Shown piece after piece: positions 6,530 to 9,687 of a stretch of DNA of 9,687 bases. This DNA is from Alphaproteobacteria bacterium. Lineage in GTDB: Bacteria; Pseudomonadota; Alphaproteobacteria; Reyranellales; Reyranellaceae. The notes beneath the pieces were generated by a model, which saw only the letters and a program-made list of their open reading frames with translations, made no database searches and had not been told where the DNA came from. Position 1 is the stretch's first letter. Each line of letters begins with the position of its first letter. The stretch lies in assembly GCA_013290035.1 (NCBI GenBank), contig JABCYT010000078.1, forward strand, positions 1-9,687, in the 5' to 3' direction. The translations under genes and the position numbers were made by a program.

Positions 6530-7653
6530 GTGGGATGCCACCAGCGGCCCGCCAGCACGACGCCGGCCGAGAGCAGCCGCTTGTCGCCCATCATGCGCTC
6601 GCCGATCGAATCGGCATAGTCGTACGTGCCGCTGGCCTGCTCGATCACCGTGGCCTCGCCGACGCCGCCCACCTTCAGGGTGCCGAGGTCGGGCCGCTTC
6701 AGGGCGGCCGCCGCGTTGGTCGTCGCGAGCTTGATCACCGTCGGCAGCTCGACTCCCAGGCAGAGGAACTTGGACATGGTGGTGAGCAGGTCGAAGGCCG
6801 GCCCCTCGATCGAAATCACGTGCACGTCGGAGGAGATGACGTCGGGCAGGAACCCGGCCGCCAGCATGCCGCGTGTCGTGCCGAAGCCGAATGAGCCGCC
6901 GCCATGGCCGATGTCGAAGATCACGCCGCGCGCCCGGGCCGCCAGGATCTCCTCGCGCACCTTGCCGTCGGGCCGCACCGGCGCGTTGGGGAAGGGGCGA
7001 AAACAGTGGGTGAGGATGTCGCCCGGCCGCAAACGATCGACGACCTCGCGGCGCGACGGCGGCGGGGCGTCGAGATGGGCCATCACCGGCAGACCGACCT
7101 CGTCGGCGACGTCGAGGGCGATGTCGAGCGGCTTGACGCCCGAATCGCCGCTGGCCGAACGGCCGACCCTGACCTTGATGCCGAGCACCAGGTCCTTGTG
7201 CTGGCGAGCCACCCGCACCGCCTCGCGCGCGTCGATCAGGCGCATGTCGGCATTCTCACCCACCATCACGGTCTTGGAGAAGGCGAAGATGCCGGGGAAG
7301 GCGACGTTGAGGTAGGGCAGGATGCGGACCGGCGAGGGCTCGATCACGTGCTTGCGAAAGCCGTGGAAGTTGCCCGGGCCCGCGCTGCCGGCATCGACGA
7401 AGGTGGTGACGCCGCCGCTGCGGGCCAAGAGCTCGGCCTCGACGCCGAGCGACGTGCCGCCCCAATAGACGTGGGTGTGCAGGTCGATGAGGCCAGGCGA
7501 GACGATCTTGCCTTCGACGTCGCGCACGTCGTGGCCCGAAAGATTGCCGCCGATGGCCGCGATCTTGCCATTGGCGAAAGCGATATCCGTCACCTTGTCG
7601 AGACCCTGCGCGGGATCGACGACTCTGCCGCCTTTGAGGACCAGGTCGTTCAT
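6526..7653 (-). CDS. Metal-dependent amidohydrolase/deacetylase (Atu3266/EF0837 type)
   Basis: A 375-residue cytosolic enzyme of the amidohydrolase superfamily, often labelled dihydroorotase-like. The composite beta domain is formed by residues 1-52 and the C-terminal 320-375. The TIM-barrel core carries the binuclear metal site: DLHTHVYWGG (57-66; H59 and H61), GIKVRVG (158-164; K160 probably the carboxylated bridging lysine), MAHLD (191-195; H193), ILTHCF (213-218; H216) and SSDVH (274-278; D276 the catalytic aspartate). The HTHVYWGG and AHLDAPPPS forms place it nearer the Atu3266/EF0837 group than true dihydroorotases. Characterised relatives of that group are reported as deacetylases; the substrate here is unknown. 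AAGGA lies six bases before the ATG. It follows the glycosylase gene by 31 bases and overlaps the next gene. Confidence 0.88.
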   Translation of the reverse strand: MNDLVLKGGRVVDPAQGLDKVTDIAFANGKIAAIGGNLSGHDVRDVEGKIVSPGLIDLHTHVYWGGTSLGVEAELLARSGGVTTFVDAGSAGPGNFHGFRKHVIEPSPVRILPYLNVAFPGIFAFSKTVMVGENADMRLIDAREAVRVARQHKDLVLGIKVRVGRSASGDSGVKPLDIALDVADEVGLPVMAHLDAPPPSRREVVDRLRPGDILTHCFRPFPNAPVRPDGKVREEILAARARGVIFDIGHGGGSFGFGTTRGMLAAGFLPDVISSDVHVISIEGPAFDLLTTMSKFLCLGVELPTVIKLATTNAAAALKRPDLGTLKVGGVGEATVIEQASGTYDYADSIGERMMGDKRLLSAGVVLAGRWWHPT

Positions 7654-7684
7654 CGGACTTCCTTCGAATATCGCGTGATGCGCT

Positions 7685-8902
7685 TTATCGCATCCTGCCC
7701 ATGCGTTTCGCCAGCGCTCCGGCGCGCGGCAGCGAAACGCTTTCCAGGCCCAACCAGTCGGCCATCAGCCGCAGCTCTTCGCGTAGCGGACCGGCCACTC
7801 TGTCGGCGTCGTGCCCAGGTTCGAGGTGGGCGGCCTGAACGAGCAGCCTGGAATTGGCGCGATCGGCCTTGAGGTCAACCCTGGCTACGAGCTTGTCGCC
7901 CAGCAGGAAGGGCAACACGTAGTAGCCATGCTTGCGCTTTGCCAGCGGCGTATAGATCTCGATGCGATAGAAAAAGTCGAAGATGCGATGAGTACGGTCG
8001 CGTTCCCAGATGAGGGGATCGAACGGCGCCAGGAGCGCACGGGCCTCGACCTTGCGCGGCTGGCGCGCGGCAGGGTCGAGATAGGCGGGCTTGTTCCACC
8101 CCTCGACCATGAGCGGCAGCAGGTCGCCCGCCTCGACGAGTTCGGCGAGCCGCGCCTTGGTATCGGCGACGCCCAGGCGAAAATAATCGCGCAGGTCGAA
8201 TTCCGTGGCGACGCCCAGCGCGCGAGCCGACAGGCGCAACAGCTCGCGCTGGGCTTCCTCGGCCGGTGGCGTCGGCAAGGCCTGTACGGACGGCGGCAGC
8301 ACGCGCTCGGTGAGATCGTAGACCCGCTCGAAAGTGCCGCGTCGCGTCGCCGTGGTGACCAGGCCGGCGGAGAACAGCCATTCGACCGCGAGCTTGCCGT
8401 CGTTCCAGCCCCACCAGGCGCCGCGGCGCTCGCCGCCGTTGGACAGTTCGGACGCCGCCAGCGGACCGCGGTCGGCGATCTCGCGCAGCACCCCGTCGAT
8501 ATACTTTGCCTTCTCGAGACGGAAGACATGCAGCTTGCCCTTGCCGTTGCCCTGGTTCGCGCGGGCACGCTCCATGCTCCAGCGAAACAGGGGATGCGCG
8601 TTGAGCGGCAGCAGCGACGCCTCGTGCGCCCAGAACTCGAACAGTCCGCGCTGGCTCTTGCGGCCCCAGGCCAGGCGATCGAGATGGTCGCTGTCGTAGT
8701 TCCCCAGCCGCGAAAACAGCGGCAGGTAGTGGGCACGCGCCAGGACATTGACCGAATCGATCTGCAGCAGGCCCAGCCGATCGATCGCGCGTTTGACGTG
8801 ACCGGCGTTGGTGGCGCCCTCCGGACGCGCTGTGCCGAAGCCTTGTGCGGCGAGCGCGATCCGGCGGGCCACGGCAGCCGAAAGAAATTCACTTTTACCC
8901 AA
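7685..8902 (-). CDS. ycaQ: YcaQ/AlkX-type DNA glycosylase (winged-helix, HTH_42)
   Basis: A 405-residue protein close to the length of E. coli YcaQ (about 410). The family unhooks interstrand crosslinks and excises bulky alkylated purines. The N-terminal region has RRIALAAQGF (13-22) and the active-site segment LGLLQIDSVNVLARAHYLP (43-61). The Q-I-D triad (Q47, D49) is the Q-hydrophobic-D motif of the YcaQ/AlkX branch, in contrast to the Q-x-Q of AlkZ. Further signatures are FEFWAHEASLLP (88-99) and the C-terminal DPLIWERDR, FFYRIEIYTP and KRKHGYYVLP, with LLGDKLVARVDLKADR after them. The start is TTG: an in-frame stop lies just upstream and GGAAG is six bases before it. The next in-frame start (GTG, codon 11) would trim the conserved start. 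It diverges from the DUF2161 gene and heads an apparent three-gene operon. Confidence 0.92.
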   Translation of the reverse strand: MGKSEFLSAAVARRIALAAQGFGTARPEGATNAGHVKRAIDRLGLLQIDSVNVLARAHYLPLFSRLGNYDSDHLDRLAWGRKSQRGLFEFWAHEASLLPLNAHPLFRWSMERARANQGNGKGKLHVFRLEKAKYIDGVLREIADRGPLAASELSNGGERRGAWWGWNDGKLAVEWLFSAGLVTTATRRGTFERVYDLTERVLPPSVQALPTPPAEEAQRELLRLSARALGVATEFDLRDYFRLGVADTKARLAELVEAGDLLPLMVEGWNKPAYLDPAARQPRKVEARALLAPFDPLIWERDRTHRIFDFFYRIEIYTPLAKRKHGYYVLPFLLGDKLVARVDLKADRANSRLLVQAAHLEPGHDADRVAGPLREELRLMADWLGLESVSLPRAGALAKRMGRMR

Positions 8903-8908
8903 GCGCCG

Positions 8909-8913
8909 CTTCC
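8909..8913 (-). promoter_or_regulatory. Ribosome binding site supporting a TTG start for the glycosylase gene
   Basis: GGAAG on the minus strand lies six bases upstream of TTG at 8902. An ATG 13 bases further upstream is in another frame and stops after seven codons, so TTG is the best-supported start. Confidence 0.5.
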
Positions 8914-8966
8914 GTCATCCCGTTATCCCCCGTTGCGGTCTTATTAGCATGATACGGTGCGCCGCC

Positions 8967-9617
8967 ATGCCGTTGGAGAGCGACCTTTATGCGCCGGTCA
9001 AGGCGCTGCTCGAGGGACAGGGATATGTCGTCAAGGGCGAGGTGCGCGGCTGCGATGTCGTCGCCGTGCGCGCCGGCGAGCCGCCGCTGATCGTCGAACT
9101 GAAGCGCGTCTTCGGTCTGGGGCTGGTCCTGCAGGGCGTCGATCGCCTCGCGATCAGCGATCGCGTCTATCTCGCGATCGGCCAGTGGCCCAAGCGCATG
9201 AAGAACGTCAAAAAACTTTGCCGTCGGCTGGGGCTTGGCCTGATGGTCGTGGCGGCCAAGCGCGCCGACATCGTGCTCGATCCCGTGCCCTACCGGCCGC
9301 GGCTCGACAAGCGCAAGGCGGGCCGTCTGCTGGGCGAGCATGCGCGCCGCGTCGGCGATCCCAACCGCGGCGGCTCCTCGACCAAGGTGCCGATGATGAC
9401 GGCCTACCGGCAGGAGGCGCTGCGCTGCGCCGAGCTTTTGGCGAGCAACGGGCCAATGAAGCTTGCGGCCTTGCGCTTGGCGGCCGCCGCGCCGCGCGCG
9501 GCCACCATCCTGCAGCAGGATGTCTACGGCTGGTTCGAGAGGGTTGAACGCGGCATCTATACCGTGAGCCCCGCCGGCCGGCGGGGGCTGGAGATGTTCG
9601 CGCGCTTCGGCGCCTGA
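8967..9617 (+). CDS. DUF2161 family PD-(D/E)XK nuclease-like protein
   Basis: A 216-residue protein matching DUF2161, predicted to have the PD-(D/E)XK nuclease fold. The opening MPLESDLYAPVKALLEGQGY is followed by V-V-K-G-E-V and GCDVVAV (28-34; D30), then LIVELKR (41-47; E44 and K46, the E-x-K). This gives the D-x13-E-x-K active-site spacing. VLQGVDRLAISDRVYLA (54-70) and KLCRRLGLGLMVVAA (83-97) are also family-typical. Residues about 147-213 (YRQEALRCAELLASNGP, then a helix and ILQQDVYGWFERVERGIYTV) look like a winged-helix DNA-binding tail. The ATG at 8967 is chosen because relatives begin M-E-x-DLY; an upstream ATG at 8949 adds six unconserved residues. Neither has a good ribosome binding site. 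It diverges from the YcaQ-type glycosylase gene over 64 bases. Biological role unknown. Confidence 0.88.
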   Translation: MPLESDLYAPVKALLEGQGYVVKGEVRGCDVVAVRAGEPPLIVELKRVFGLGLVLQGVDRLAISDRVYLAIGQWPKRMKNVKKLCRRLGLGLMVVAAKRADIVLDPVPYRPRLDKRKAGRLLGEHARRVGDPNRGGSSTKVPMMTAYRQEALRCAELLASNGPMKLAALRLAAAAPRAATILQQDVYGWFERVERGIYTVSPAGRRGLEMFARFGA

Positions 9618-9638
9618 ACGTGCGCCGCCGCGCCGCTG

Positions 9639-9667
9639 CCTCTTCTCAGAAGATGTTGAGGAAGAGG
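9639..9667 (+). terminator. Hairpin downstream of the DUF2161 gene
   Basis: CCTCTTCTCA (9639-9648) pairs with TGAGGAAGAGG (9657-9667) with one bulged base and an 8-base loop, 22 bases after the DUF2161 stop. No T tract follows, so it is at best a weak or factor-assisted terminator, or part of a structure continuing past the window edge. Confidence 0.35.
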
Positions 9668-9687
9668 ATTCGAACCTAGACTAACCG

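Noticed and set aside
6530..6541. A GTG start at 6541 for the 86-residue protein
   Set aside because: It would lie inside the amidohydrolase gene and lacks support. The ATG at 6529 forms the common ATGA overlap.
6904..7872. Long plus-strand frames (also 7811-8947) opposite the amidohydrolase and glycosylase genes
   Set aside because: They are antisense shadows with Arg/Asp/His-rich low-complexity translation; the minus-strand products have intact metal-site and Q-I-D motifs.
8903..8966. A sigma-70 type promoter between the glycosylase and DUF2161 genes
   Set aside because: TTGCGG and TATTAG-like words occur, but their spacing is too short to make a credible -35/-10 pair. No promoter is called.

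Overview
The window is GC-rich and gene-dense. Its protein families (CsbD, DUF1328, DUF2177, DUF2161, an EgtB/EgtD pair of proteobacterial type) and an EcfG-type stress promoter point to a chromosomal segment of an alphaproteobacterium. The genus cannot be fixed from the sequence. I see no rRNA gene, convincing tRNA gene, CRISPR array, insertion sequence, phage gene or integration scar. No gene-free stretch exceeds 300 bases; the longest gaps are about 165 bases (6104-6268), 130 bases (2629-2758) and 129 bases (106-234).

Layout, left to right: the C-terminal end of a CsbD-like stress protein (1-105, +) and a strong hairpin terminator. Next come a Tat-exported family 5 ABC solute-binding protein (235-1809, +) and a small YjdJ-like acetyltransferase (1806-2072, +), overlapping by 4 bases. 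On the minus strand lie a four-helix DUF2177 membrane protein (2077-2475) and, just upstream of it, a 42-residue single-span membrane protein (2500-2628). Diverging from these is a 55-residue DUF1328/YtjA membrane protein (2759-2926, +) behind a GGAAC-N16-CGTT element. It meets an ATP-grasp-like protein (2923-3897, -) tail to tail at a shared CTAG. The ergothioneine genes egtB (3945-5138, +) and egtD (5135-6103, +) diverge from the ATP-grasp gene.

The right third holds a probable minus-strand operon: a YcaQ/AlkX-type DNA glycosylase (7685-8902), a metal-dependent amidohydrolase of the Atu3266/EF0837 type (6526-7653) and an 86-residue helical protein of unknown function (6269-6529). The last two overlap by an ATGA junction. 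Diverging from the glycosylase gene is a DUF2161 PD-(D/E)XK nuclease-like protein (8967-9617, +).

Working together: EgtD trimethylates histidine and EgtB adds the sulfur substituent, leaving a C-S lyase to be supplied from elsewhere. CsbD, DUF1328, the EcfG-type promoter, ergothioneine and the DNA glycosylase give the region a stress-protection flavour, although only the DUF1328 gene has a visible stress promoter. The least explained items are the ATP-grasp-like protein beside egtBD, the 42-residue membrane protein, the 86-residue protein coupled to the amidohydrolase, and the glycosylase/nuclease divergent pair.
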